A DNA stretch of 64,000 nucleotides from the NCBI RefSeq assembly GCF_023635005.1, contig NZ_JAMLJM010000006.1, forward strand, positions 62,001 to 126,000, written 5' to 3'. The notes beneath the pieces were generated by a model, which worked only from the letters and a program-made list of their open reading frames with translations, was not told where the DNA came from and did no database searches. Made by a program: the position numbers and the translations under genes. Within the stretch, counting starts at the first letter, position 1, and the number at the start of each line of letters is the position of its first letter. The DNA is from Flavobacterium luminosum (GTDB lineage: Bacteria; Bacteroidota; Bacteroidia; Flavobacteriales; Flavobacteriaceae). Below, piece by piece: positions 8,577 to 16,077 of the stretch.

Positions 8577-8948
8577 ATGAAATTTAAATATATATTATTT
8601 TCAATAATAACCGTAATAGTTTTGTTATCAACATTCTTGTATTTTTCAATTATAAATGCCAATATTGACTATAAATACGGGGAGTTTGCAAAAATGTATC
8701 ATCAATATGATTCTGACAATTATTATTTTGTCATGGTGAATAATAAAGAGGTTGGCTTTTTGGTAAAATACGGAGACGTTTTATTAATAAATCAAAACAA
8801 ATGTCTCACACATTTAACAGATTATGTTACAGATTCAGTGGTCGTTTATCAGTATGAACCCGAGGAAACCTTTGTGAATTTTACCCTTAAAGATGCCGAA
8901 AAATTAAAAGAAATAAAATCAACAAAATTGATTTTTAAAAATAAATAA
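8577..8948 (+). CDS. small membrane-anchored hypothetical protein
   Basis: I do not recognise this 123-residue protein. Residues about 3-22 form one hydrophobic segment (signal anchor or uncleaved signal), followed by a mixed α/β soluble part with Tyr-rich sequence. I chose the ATG at 8577. A longer frame reaches back to 8535, but that would overlap the helicase gene by 32 nt and put charged residues ahead of the membrane segment. It lies between the helicase and kdsB on the same strand and may be cotranscribed with both. Confidence 0.6.
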   Translation: MKFKYILFSIITVIVLLSTFLYFSIINANIDYKYGEFAKMYHQYDSDNYYFVMVNNKEVGFLVKYGDVLLINQNKCLTHLTDYVTDSVVVYQYEPEETFVNFTLKDAEKLKEIKSTKLIFKNK

Positions 8949-8966
8949 GTCCATTCTATTAGAACT

Positions 8967-9692
8967 ATGAAAATAATTGCCGTAATACCTGCCCGTTATG
9001 CTTCTACTCGTTTCCCCGCTAAATTAATGCAAGATTTGGGAGGAAAAACAGTAATCCTGAGAACTTACGAAGCTGCTGTAGCAACGCAATTGTTTGATGA
9101 TGTCTTTGTGGTTACCGATTCTGATTTGATTTACAATGAAATTATCTCTCATAACGGAAAAGCCATCATGAGTATAAAATCTCACGAAAGTGGTAGCGAC
9201 CGTATTGCGGAAGCTGTTGAAAATATGGAGGTGGATGTAGTGATCAATGTACAAGGTGATGAACCATTTATAAACAAAGAGCCTCTAGAAAAAGTAATAG
9301 AAGTTTTTATAAATGATATCGATAAAAAAGTAGATCTAGCCTCATTGATGTTTGAAATTAAAGATAAATCGGATATTGATAATCCTAACAATGTTAAAGT
9401 GGTTGTGGATCAGCAAGGATTTGCATTGTATTTTTCACGTTCTGTAATTCCGTATCCTAGAGAAGAAAATGTAGGCGTTCGTTATATGAAACATATTGGT
9501 ATTTATGCTTTTCGAAAAGAAGCGTTATTGGATTTTTACAGATTGCCAATGTTGTCTTTGGAAGCTTCAGAAAAGTTAGAACAGTTACGCTATTTAGAAT
9601 ACGGGAAACGAATTAAAATGATCGAAACCACTCACGCCGGTATTGGTATAGATACTCCTGAAGATCTTGAAAAAGCCAGAAAAATGCTATAG
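8967..9692 (+). CDS. kdsB: 3-deoxy-manno-octulosonate cytidylyltransferase
   Basis: Activates KDO with CTP to CMP-KDO for the inner core of lipopolysaccharide, confirming a Gram-negative cell. The 241-residue sequence opens with the nucleotide-binding signature [13 protein letters not shown] (about 7-19). It contains [11 protein letters not shown] (Mg/CMP site, about 93-103) and the late signature [13 protein letters not shown]. The length is typical. It starts 18 nt after the small membrane protein gene and ends in a 6-nt overlap with the convergent K+ channel gene. Confidence 0.94.
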   Translation: MKIIAVIPARYASTRFPAKLMQDLGGKTVILRTYEAAVATQLFDDVFVVTDSDLIYNEIISHNGKAIMSIKSHESGSDRIAEAVENMEVDVVINVQGDEPFINKEPLEKVIEVFINDIDKKVDLASLMFEIKDKSDIDNPNNVKVVVDQQGFALYFSRSVIPYPREENVGVRYMKHIGIYAFRKEALLDFYRLPMLSLEASEKLEQLRYLEYGKRIKMIETTHAGIGIDTPEDLEKARKML

Positions 9693-10406
9693 TGAATCGT
9701 TTTCGTGATCAAAATATCCGTTAGATTTAATTTTATTGGAAAAAAAGTTAAGAAAAAGAACCACAAAAGAGAGAAAAAACATCGATTGAAGGCTAACCAA
9801 AATTTTTCCGAATAAGGTTACGGGATAATAATCTCCATATCCTACAGAGTTGGAAGTAACGGTACTAAAGTAAATTGCTTCAAACCAATGAGAAAAAGGT
9901 TTATTCATCTGATTTCCTATGGAATACAACACAGCAAATCCTAGCACTACTTCTAAGTAATTCAGAAACAGTAATAACATAGAACGTTTGTAGGATCTTG
10001 GTCGCGATAAGGAATCGGATGCAAAAATGAGTGTTGGGATGTACAAAACTGTTTCTAAAAGCAGATAAATAACAATTAAATCAATAACTAAATTATTCTG
10101 CCATTGATTTTTAAGTATAATAATTGGAATAAAAACTTTAAATAAAACATATAAGTCCAAAATTACATCTAGATAAATATGATTGATTTTATAAGCTATT
10201 TGTTTGATGTAGATTCCTGGGAAAAAAAGTTGAGAGGACGATAGAAATAAACGGACCACTTTTTCTAAACCACTATCATCCTGATGATCGTTATTCCAAA
10301 TCGATCGGATATTTTGAATGCGTTTTTGTAAAGGACTAAATGAGGATTTGTCCTTGTAATAATTTTTACCTAGTATTAATTTTCGAAAAATTATTTTTAA
10401 ACGCAT
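9687..10406 (-). CDS. two-pore-domain-type potassium channel protein
   Basis: A 239-residue membrane protein with about four to five hydrophobic helices. The pore region near the C-terminus carries the selectivity filter [10 protein letters not shown], the K+ channel signature with Ser in place of the usual Thr before VGYGD, followed by a final transmembrane helix. No RCK/TrkA_N regulatory domain is attached. Its start overlaps the end of the upstream spermidine-synthase-like gene by 10 nt, so the two form an operon. The physiological role is probably membrane-potential or osmotic control (inference). Confidence 0.82.
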   Translation of the reverse strand: MRLKIIFRKLILGKNYYKDKSSFSPLQKRIQNIRSIWNNDHQDDSGLEKVVRLFLSSSQLFFPGIYIKQIAYKINHIYLDVILDLYVLFKVFIPIIILKNQWQNNLVIDLIVIYLLLETVLYIPTLIFASDSLSRPRSYKRSMLLLFLNYLEVVLGFAVLYSIGNQMNKPFSHWFEAIYFSTVTSNSVGYGDYYPVTLFGKILVSLQSMFFLSFVVLFLNFFSNKIKSNGYFDHENDSL

Positions 10407-11059
10407 AGAATAAAAATTTCGTTATCGCCTTCAATTTTGGAAAATTTAGAAACAGAACTAAATAAATTACGGGCTATTTTTTCAAATTGATAATTTCTCT
10501 CAAAATCACTACTTAAAGTTACAATAGAATTGAAAAAAACAGAGGTGTTTTGATGAGAAATTTTTAAAACATCTTCAAGAAATTCTTCTGTGAATAAGAA
10601 ATCCGGCATGTAATTATCCTGAAAGATATCAATAATTATCAAATCGTATTTTTCAGGCGTTTTTTTTACAAAATCTTCCGCATCAGTAATAACAATCTCC
10701 AGATTTTCTACAGTTTTCAATCCGAAATATTCATTGGCAATTGTTATGGTCTGTTCATCTAACTCTACACCGGTAATTTTACCCTTGTTTTGAAAATCCT
10801 TTCGTAACGTTTTAATTACGCTGCCACCGGCTACACCAAGAATTAAAACATTTGAAGCATTTGAAACCTTTTCTTTACCAATTTGTTTCAAGCCAAACTG
10901 CATTACTTTTTGAAGGTTTCCATACGAAAAATTAGTGTTTTTAGAATCTAAAACTAAATTTCCATTGTACCATGTGACTTCTAGATTCTTGTTTATTTCG
11001 GAAGAAACTTCTTTTATGGTAATAGGAAATAAATAACTTAAAAACTGCTTTAAATTCAT
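10397..11059 (-). CDS. spermidine synthase-like methyltransferase-fold protein
   Basis: A 220-residue Rossmann-fold protein of the SpeE-like group. Motif I is ILGVAGGSV (about 73-81), the acidic end of β2 is GVELDEQT (about 97-104), and the catalytic-site region is DLIIIDIFQDN (about 140-150). It is shorter than true spermidine synthases and lacks their N-terminal β-domain, so polyamine synthesis is unproven; many such proteins are annotated as generic SAM-dependent methyltransferases. It is cotranscribed with the K+ channel gene. Confidence 0.75.
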   Translation of the reverse strand: MNLKQFLSYLFPITIKEVSSEINKNLEVTWYNGNLVLDSKNTNFSYGNLQKVMQFGLKQIGKEKVSNASNVLILGVAGGSVIKTLRKDFQNKGKITGVELDEQTITIANEYFGLKTVENLEIVITDAEDFVKKTPEKYDLIIIDIFQDNYMPDFLFTEEFLEDVLKISHQNTSVFFNSIVTLSSDFERNYQFEKIARNLFSSVSKFSKIEGDNEIFILCV

Positions 11060-11090
11060 TATTCAAATTTTCTAATTGTAAATATAATGT

Positions 11091-11098
11091 TATTTTTG
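11091..11098 (+). promoter_or_regulatory. -7 box for the acyltransferase gene
   Basis: TATTTTTG ends 14 nt before the ATG at 11113. This leaves a short leader and argues against the TTG at 11107 as start. A TTG at 11076-11078 lies 12 bp upstream of the box. Confidence 0.6.
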
Positions 11099-11112
11099 AG
11101 CAAACGTTGTAT

Positions 11113-11667
11113 ATGAAAAAGAAACTCTACCAATTTATATTTTTCAAATTGATGGGATGGAAAATTGTTGGTACTTTAGACCAAAACATCACCAAATGTG
11201 TTATTCCCGTTGTGCCACATACCAGTTGGCATGATTTCTATATTGGTTTGCTAACGAGAGGAATCCTAGATTTAGAAATAAATTTTGTAGGTAAGAAAGA
11301 ATTATTTGCTTTTCCGTTCGGATTATATTTCAAATGGGTTGGAGGAGCACCTTTAAATCGATTTCGAAATGAAAACAAAGTCGATGCTATTGCTAAAATT
11401 TTTGAACAGAAAAAAGTATTCCGTCTAGCCATTTCACCCGAAGGAACTCGTAAGAAAGTCAATGAATGGAAAACTGGATTTTACTATATTGCTCTGAAGG
11501 CTCAAGTTCCAATAATTCCTATTGCTTTTGATTGGGGTAATAAAGAAGTAATTATTTTTCCAGCGTTTTATCCAACTGGAAATAAAGATGCCGATTTCGA
11601 GATATTGAAGGATTATTTCAGTGGAATTCAAGGAAAAGTAAAAGAATATAGTTTTACTAAAGAATAA
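11113..11667 (+). CDS. 1-acyl-sn-glycerol-3-phosphate acyltransferase (PlsC-like)
   Basis: A 184-residue acyltransferase of the PlsC/LPLAT family that should esterify a lysophospholipid or similar acceptor at the inner membrane. The catalytic HX4D motif is HTSWHD (about 38-43). Motif II is the GGAPLNRF stretch (about 76-83), motif III is SPEGTRKKV (about 107-115), and motif IV is VPIIPIAFD. It is shorter than E. coli PlsC (245) and belongs to the compact Bacteroidota subgroup, so the exact acceptor is uncertain. I use the ATG at 11113 because a promoter box lies just upstream. Confidence 0.83.
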   Translation: MKKKLYQFIFFKLMGWKIVGTLDQNITKCVIPVVPHTSWHDFYIGLLTRGILDLEINFVGKKELFAFPFGLYFKWVGGAPLNRFRNENKVDAIAKIFEQKKVFRLAISPEGTRKKVNEWKTGFYYIALKAQVPIIPIAFDWGNKEVIIFPAFYPTGNKDADFEILKDYFSGIQGKVKEYSFTKE

Positions 11668-11934
11668 TGATTTTATTAATTTTTTCAATAAATTTAACTT
11701 GATAAGCTTTTGATATTGATGCTTTTAACAAGGTAACTTAAATTTTAATTCAATTAAGACATTTCTCCTTTATAGTAAAGCAACACAAACCAATCTCTAA
11801 TCCTCTTATATATTATTTTTTTTTTTAAAAATACAGTTGATAAATCTTTCAATACAACTGTAAATTTATCGCGTCTATTTCTAGCCTATAGTAATCACGA
11901 CAACTGAGTTTACATGAGTAATAATAAGTTTGTT
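11668..11934. other. intergenic region containing a dyad
   Basis: No gene is seen in these 267 nt. A perfect 8-bp dyad TACAGTTG (11832-11839)/CAACTGTA (11855-11862) with a 15-nt spacer lies about 73 nt upstream of the next promoter and could be an operator. A T13 tract lies just before it. Confidence 0.4.
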
Positions 11935-11942
11935 TACCTTTG
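11935..11942 (+). promoter_or_regulatory. -7 box that decides the start of the M14 peptidase gene
   Basis: TACCTTTG fits TAnnTTTG. It lies inside the longest open frame (which begins at 11914) and 20 nt before the internal ATG at 11962, so translation most likely begins at 11962. Confidence 0.6.
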
Positions 11943-11961
11943 TAATAACGAAAATCATACC

Positions 11962-13119
11962 ATGAATTATCTAGATATTTATCCCGAAATAAAAGAAACT
12001 GCTCTCTATGGTAGATACATTAACAATCAACATATTGAGCCATTATTAAATTCTCTTCCTCCAAATTTCAAAGTTTCAGTTATAGGTAAATCCGTAAAAC
12101 AAAAGCCTATACATGCTGTAGAAATAGGAATGGGTAAAATTAAAATTTTGATGTGGTCTCAGATGCACGGTAACGAATCAACTACTACAAAAGCAGTATT
12201 CGATTTATTTTCTTTTTTAAAGTCCAATAAAGAAGACGCGAAACAAATCACAGAAGCTTATACCTTATATATAATTCCAATTTTAAATCCGGATGGAGCA
12301 GAGGCTTACACGCGTGCTAACGCTAACGATGTGGACCTAAATAGAGATTCTTTGGCGCTTACTCAGCCGGAAAGTCAGTTATTACGTAAAACATTTGAAG
12401 CATTTCGGCCCGATTTTTGCTATAACCTGCACGACCAGCGAACAATTTTTGCTGCTGGAGATACAAAAAACCCCGCTACGGTATCGTTTTTGGCTCCGGC
12501 ATACAATGAAAAGAGAGAATATAATGCCAACAGATTGAAAGCGGTTCGGGTTATTGTTGCGATGAATGAAGTGCTTCAAAGATACATCCCTAATCAAGTA
12601 GGACGTTTTGATGATTCGTTTAATATTAATTGTATTGGGGATATGTTCCAATCTTTAGGCGTGCCAACTATTTTATTTGAAGCTGGACATTATCAGGAGG
12701 ATTACCAACGTGAAGAAACTCGAAAATTTGTGTTTGTAGCTCTTTTGAGTAGTTTGTTTTTTATTGATAAAAATGATTTGACGGATGCTAAAATTCACGA
12801 TTATTTAACAATTCCGCAAAATAACATTAAATTTTTCGACATAGTTTACAGAAATGTTAATTATTTTGTTGATTCTTTGAAAATAAATACTAATTTTGCG
12901 GCACAATACAAAGAGGTTCTAAAGAACAATACAATTGAATTTGAATCGTTTATTGTTGAAATAAATGAAAAATTAAATGCTGTAGGTCATTTGGCGTACG
13001 ATGGAGAAGGTGGAATTTATACAGATGATTCTAATAATATCCCTGAAATTGGAAAGAAAGCAGATTTTTATTTAAATAATAACATAATTTTCACAAATGG
13101 TGTTAGAAAATTAACTTAA
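11962..13119 (+). CDS. M14 family zinc carboxypeptidase
   Basis: A zinc metallocarboxypeptidase-like protein of 385 residues. The zinc site HxxE is in MHGNES (about residues 68-73). The substrate-binding NPDG...NRD stretch, the third ligand His in NLHDQR (about 156-161), and the general-base Glu in FEAGHY (about 222-227) are all visible. No signal peptide is present, so it is probably cytosolic and may trim peptides (inference). A longer start at 11914 would add 16 residues but would place the promoter box inside the coding region. The Lrp-type regulator follows 58 nt downstream. Confidence 0.85.
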   Translation: MNYLDIYPEIKETALYGRYINNQHIEPLLNSLPPNFKVSVIGKSVKQKPIHAVEIGMGKIKILMWSQMHGNESTTTKAVFDLFSFLKSNKEDAKQITEAYTLYIIPILNPDGAEAYTRANANDVDLNRDSLALTQPESQLLRKTFEAFRPDFCYNLHDQRTIFAAGDTKNPATVSFLAPAYNEKREYNANRLKAVRVIVAMNEVLQRYIPNQVGRFDDSFNINCIGDMFQSLGVPTILFEAGHYQEDYQREETRKFVFVALLSSLFFIDKNDLTDAKIHDYLTIPQNNIKFFDIVYRNVNYFVDSLKINTNFAAQYKEVLKNNTIEFESFIVEINEKLNAVGHLAYDGEGGIYTDDSNNIPEIGKKADFYLNNNIIFTNGVRKLT

Positions 13120-13177
13120 ATTCGAATTAATTTAAAAAAGTAATAACAAACATAAATAAATAAAAAGAGAATAAATT

Positions 13178-13657
13178 ATGAGTAAATTCCGATTAGATGA
13201 AGTAGATCACCAAATTTTAGACATGTTAATTGACAATACAAGAATTCCTTTTACAGATATTGCTAAAAAACTTTTGATATCAGCAGGTACGGTTCACGTA
13301 CGTGTTAAAAAATTAGAAGATGCAGGGATCATACAAGGTTCTTCATTGACTTTAGACTACGAAAAATTAGGGTATTCATTCATCGCATATGTTGGAGTAT
13401 TCTTGAATAACACATCACAAACTAAATTTGTTTTAGAGAGAATTAATGAAATTCCATATGTTACTGTTGCTCACGTAACGACAGGAAAATTTAATATTTT
13501 CTGTAAAATAAGAGCAAGAGATACAAAACATGCTAAAGATGTAATTTATATGATTGATGACATCGATGGTGTATATCGTACAGAGACTATGATTTCGTTA
13601 GATGAAAGCATTAATGATAAAAAACGTTTGATGCATACCATTTTTAGAGAAATGTAA
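13178..13657 (+). CDS. Lrp/AsnC family transcriptional regulator
   Basis: A 159-residue feast/famine regulator. The N-terminal winged HTH (about residues 6-60) includes DNTRIPFTDIAKKLLISAG and the recognition helix TVHVRVKKLEDAGII. The C-terminal RAM/AsnC_trans_reg domain (about 70-150) contains VTTGKFNIFCKI. Such proteins form octamers and respond to amino acids. Upstream is the M14 peptidase, so a link to peptide or amino-acid supply is possible but unproven. A terminator follows directly. Confidence 0.92.
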   Translation: MSKFRLDEVDHQILDMLIDNTRIPFTDIAKKLLISAGTVHVRVKKLEDAGIIQGSSLTLDYEKLGYSFIAYVGVFLNNTSQTKFVLERINEIPYVTVAHVTTGKFNIFCKIRARDTKHAKDVIYMIDDIDGVYRTETMISLDESINDKKRLMHTIFREM

Positions 13658-13662
13658 AATTT

Positions 13663-13693
13663 AAAAGGCCTTTTAGAAAAGGTCTTTTTTTAT
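13663..13693 (+). terminator. terminator of the Lrp-family gene
   Basis: A stem of AAAAGGCC with GGTCTTTT (one G-U pair) around a short AT loop is followed by T7. It lies 6 nt after the stop codon. Confidence 0.75.
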
Positions 13694-13704
13694 ACCTTTA
13701 TAAG

Positions 13705-14217
13705 ATGAAAAATTTACAACCCAACGAATATCCAGAATATTATATCCCATACATCAATGAAGTAAAATCTCTTGCTATCATTGATGCTTTAGAGGATAAT
13801 TTAAACGATTTCTATAATTTTATTGAAAACATTGTTCCCGAGGAAAAACATGAGTATCGTTATGAATCGGAGAAATGGACAATTAAAGACATAGTGCAAC
13901 ACCTGATTGATGCCGAGCGTATTTTTTCATATAGAGCGCTAAGAATTTCTCGTTTTGATAAAACCCCACTACCTGGATTTGATGAAAATGAGTATGTTAC
14001 GGCGGCCAATGCAAATCATCGCAATATGATTGATTTAATTCAAGAATTTGTTGCTGTGAGAAAAGCGACCATTCGCCTATTTGAAAGTTTTTCAGAAGAA
14101 ATGTTGTTAAACAAAGGAATAGCTTCTAATAATCCTATTTCAGTGAGAGCCATTGGTTATATTATTACAGGACATTGCATCCATCATCTAAATATAATAA
14201 AGGAAAGGTATTTGTAG
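13705..14217 (+). CDS. DinB family protein
   Basis: A 170-residue four-helix-bundle protein of the DinB/YfiT superfamily. It has the expected metal-binding histidines: one in DIVQHLIDAER (helix 2) and two in GHCIHHLNIIKER near the C-terminus. Members act as metal-dependent thiol transferases or similar enzymes; the substrate here is unknown. The leader is very short: a TACCTTTA element, one base off TAnnTTTG, ends 3 nt before the ATG. It is preceded by a terminator and therefore independently transcribed. Confidence 0.82.
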   Translation: MKNLQPNEYPEYYIPYINEVKSLAIIDALEDNLNDFYNFIENIVPEEKHEYRYESEKWTIKDIVQHLIDAERIFSYRALRISRFDKTPLPGFDENEYVTAANANHRNMIDLIQEFVAVRKATIRLFESFSEEMLLNKGIASNNPISVRAIGYIITGHCIHHLNIIKERYL

Positions 14218-14244
14218 TAAAACCATAATTTCTGTGTATTTTTG
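14212..14244 (+). promoter_or_regulatory. promoter of the DUF4258-like gene
   Basis: TTG (14212-14214), a 22-bp spacer, and TATTTTTG (14237-14244) match the lineage promoter. The -33 element lies inside the end of the DinB gene. The ATG is 17 nt downstream of the box. Confidence 0.6.
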
Positions 14245-14260
14245 CAGCAAATAAATTCAA

Positions 14261-14635
14261 ATGAGATTACGTTATAAATTAAGTTATTTCCTTATTGGTT
14301 TTGCCATTAGTTCTTTTGCAGTGGTATTCATTTTAAACAAAAAAAATACACGTTGCAGTTATTTTCCAAATGATAGGGTATTGAACAATATCAGAACAAA
14401 ATCTTTTCATTTTTCTAAAAATGCATCAACGGTACTTGCGGAAGAATGGGTAGACACAATCGATATTAAGAACACTTTACAATACGGAGATGTCGATTTT
14501 GATAGAAGTAATATAAAATACAACGGTGGTAAATTGTATACAATTATTGGTAAAACAATTAAAAATCAACCACTTGAAATTGTTGTAGAGAATTATGAAA
14601 ACAGAGCCGTTCTAAAGGAAATAAAAAAGAAATAA
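14261..14635 (+). CDS. DUF4258-like membrane-anchored protein
   Basis: A 124-residue protein with one N-terminal membrane helix (about 8-25), followed by a soluble domain of about 95 residues. The arrangement, and sequence such as CSYFPNDRVLNNIRTK and YTIIGKTIKNQPLEIVVEN, resembles the DUF4258 family that is common in Flavobacteriaceae. Function is unknown. It has its own promoter and precedes the tRNA-Val gene. Confidence 0.65.
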   Translation: MRLRYKLSYFLIGFAISSFAVVFILNKKNTRCSYFPNDRVLNNIRTKSFHFSKNASTVLAEEWVDTIDIKNTLQYGDVDFDRSNIKYNGGKLYTIIGKTIKNQPLEIVVENYENRAVLKEIKKK

Positions 14636-14651
14636 AAAACATAAAAAAGTG

Positions 14652-14681
14652 TTGTAAATATAAAAAGTAGCTGTATATTTG
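14652..14681 (+). promoter_or_regulatory. promoter of tRNA-Val
   Basis: TTG (14652-14654), a 19-bp spacer and TATATTTG (14674-14681) match the Bacteroidota promoter consensus exactly, 10 nt before the mature tRNA. Confidence 0.8.
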
Positions 14682-14691
14682 CAACCGCAAA

Positions 14692-14766
14692 GGGCGATTA
14701 GCTCAGCTGGTTCAGAGCACCTCGTTTACACCGAGGGGGTCAGGGGTTCGAATCCCTTATCGCCCA
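14692..14766 (+). tRNA. tRNA-Val (anticodon UAC)
   Basis: The acceptor arms GGGCGAT (14692-14698) and ATCGCCC (14759-14765) pair perfectly. The D-arm AGCTCAGCTGGTT, the anticodon arm CCTCG-TTTACAC-CGAGG with anticodon TAC, and the T-arm GGGGTTCGAATCCC are all present. The discriminator is A and the CCA end is not encoded. It is a single-copy tRNA gene here, with its own promoter and terminator. Confidence 0.96.
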
Positions 14767-14769
14767 CAA

Positions 14770-14800
14770 AAAAAAGCAAGTTTTAAAACTTGCTTTTTTT
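14770..14800. terminator. terminator after tRNA-Val, bidirectional
   Basis: The self-complementary stem AAAAGCAAGTTTTAAAACTT and its completion TGCTTTT is flanked by A8 and T7. It can stop both the tRNA transcript and the convergent MFS gene. Confidence 0.85.
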
Positions 14801-14814
14801 ATTTTAAGACTTAA

Positions 14815-16077
14815 TTATTCTTCTAAGTCTTTGTCAATATCCAAATTTCTAAATTCCGGTGAAATAGCTCCCATAGTGGTAACCACCATCATTGTTATGA
14901 TTCCACCAAATACTACGGCATTCACGACTCCCAACATTCTAGAAGCCAAACCACTTTCGAAAGCGCCTAACTCGTTAGAGGAACCCACAAAAATAGAGTT
15001 TACAGAAGATACACGTCCACGCATAGTATCTGGCGTATAAAGATGCAGAATAGTTTGTCGAATTACTACCGAAATTCCATCGGTGATTCCGCTTAAAAAT
15101 AAAGCAATGACAGAAATCCAAAAACTTTTGGATAAGCCAAAAACTATAATGCAAACCCCAAAAAGGAATACGGCTGTGAGTAATTTTTTTCCAGCATTTT
15201 TATTTAATGGAATATAAGTTGCAATTAGCATTGTAAGTAAACCACCAACTGCTGGAGCTGCTCTTAAAATACCGAAACCTTCAGAACCGACTTTTAATAT
15301 ATCTTGTGCAAAAACAGGGATCAATGCAACCGCACCTCCAAATAAAACGGCAAACATATCCAAAGTAATCGCATTTAATATTGTTTTGTTGTTAAACACA
15401 AAATTGATTCCTTCGGTTAAACTTTTTAAGATTGGTTCTCCTAATTTTGGATTTAAAATAGGCTTTTTCTCAATTTGTAATAATCCAATTATCCCGATAA
15501 TGATACAAAAAACGACTATTAACATCGATTGATAAATACCTATCCAACTTATAGCAAAACCAGCAAAAGCAGGTCCAAAAACGGCGGCAAACTGCCAAGT
15601 AGAACTACTCCAAGCCGCAGCATTTGGTTTTTCTTGATTAGGCACCAAGAGACCGAGTAAACTAAAAACAGAAGGAATTATAAATGCTCTGACGATACCT
15701 CCTAAAAAGACCAAACAGTAAATAGAATTAAGGATAAAATCTTTTGATAAAGTTTCCGTGATTTCAGGTTTCACGAGCAAACACATCGCAATACTTATGA
15801 TGGCAAGAGCAGAAAAACATTTAAGCAACATCCCTTTTTTCTCGTTTTGGTCCACAACATGACCTGCGAACAATGCTAGACCAATTGCCGGAATTACTTC
15901 CATTAGACCAATCAATCCTAAAGACCAAGGATCTTTGGTTAAACGATAAACTTCCCATTCGATTAATACAAATTGTATAGACCAAGCCAATACAATACCT
16001 AAACGCATGAGTAAAAACCATCGAAATTCTTTGATTTTTAATGATGAAAACGGATCTCTTTTCTTCTTAGTTGCCAC
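14815..16077 (-). CDS. MFS transporter (EntS/MFS_3-like)
   Basis: An inner-membrane major facilitator of about 420 residues with roughly 12 hydrophobic helices. It has the loop 2-3 signature region GHVVDQNEKKGML. It resembles the MFS_3/enterobactin-exporter-like branch, so export of a small molecule is likely, but the substrate is unknown. The longest frame starts with ATG at 16146 and overlaps recJ by 70 nt. I prefer the GTG at 16077, which overlaps the recJ stop as TAGTG and gives V-A-T-K-K-K-R-D-P-F just before the first helix. A few acidic residues end the protein. Confidence 0.75.
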   Translation of the reverse strand: MATKKKRDPFSSLKIKEFRWFLLMRLGIVLAWSIQFVLIEWEVYRLTKDPWSLGLIGLMEVIPAIGLALFAGHVVDQNEKKGMLLKCFSALAIISIAMCLLVKPEITETLSKDFILNSIYCLVFLGGIVRAFIIPSVFSLLGLLVPNQEKPNAAAWSSSTWQFAAVFGPAFAGFAISWIGIYQSMLIVVFCIIIGIIGLLQIEKKPILNPKLGEPILKSLTEGINFVFNNKTILNAITLDMFAVLFGGAVALIPVFAQDILKVGSEGFGILRAAPAVGGLLTMLIATYIPLNKNAGKKLLTAVFLFGVCIIVFGLSKSFWISVIALFLSGITDGISVVIRQTILHLYTPDTMRGRVSSVNSIFVGSSNELGAFESGLASRMLGVVNAVVFGGIITMMVVTTMGAISPEFRNLDIDKDLEE

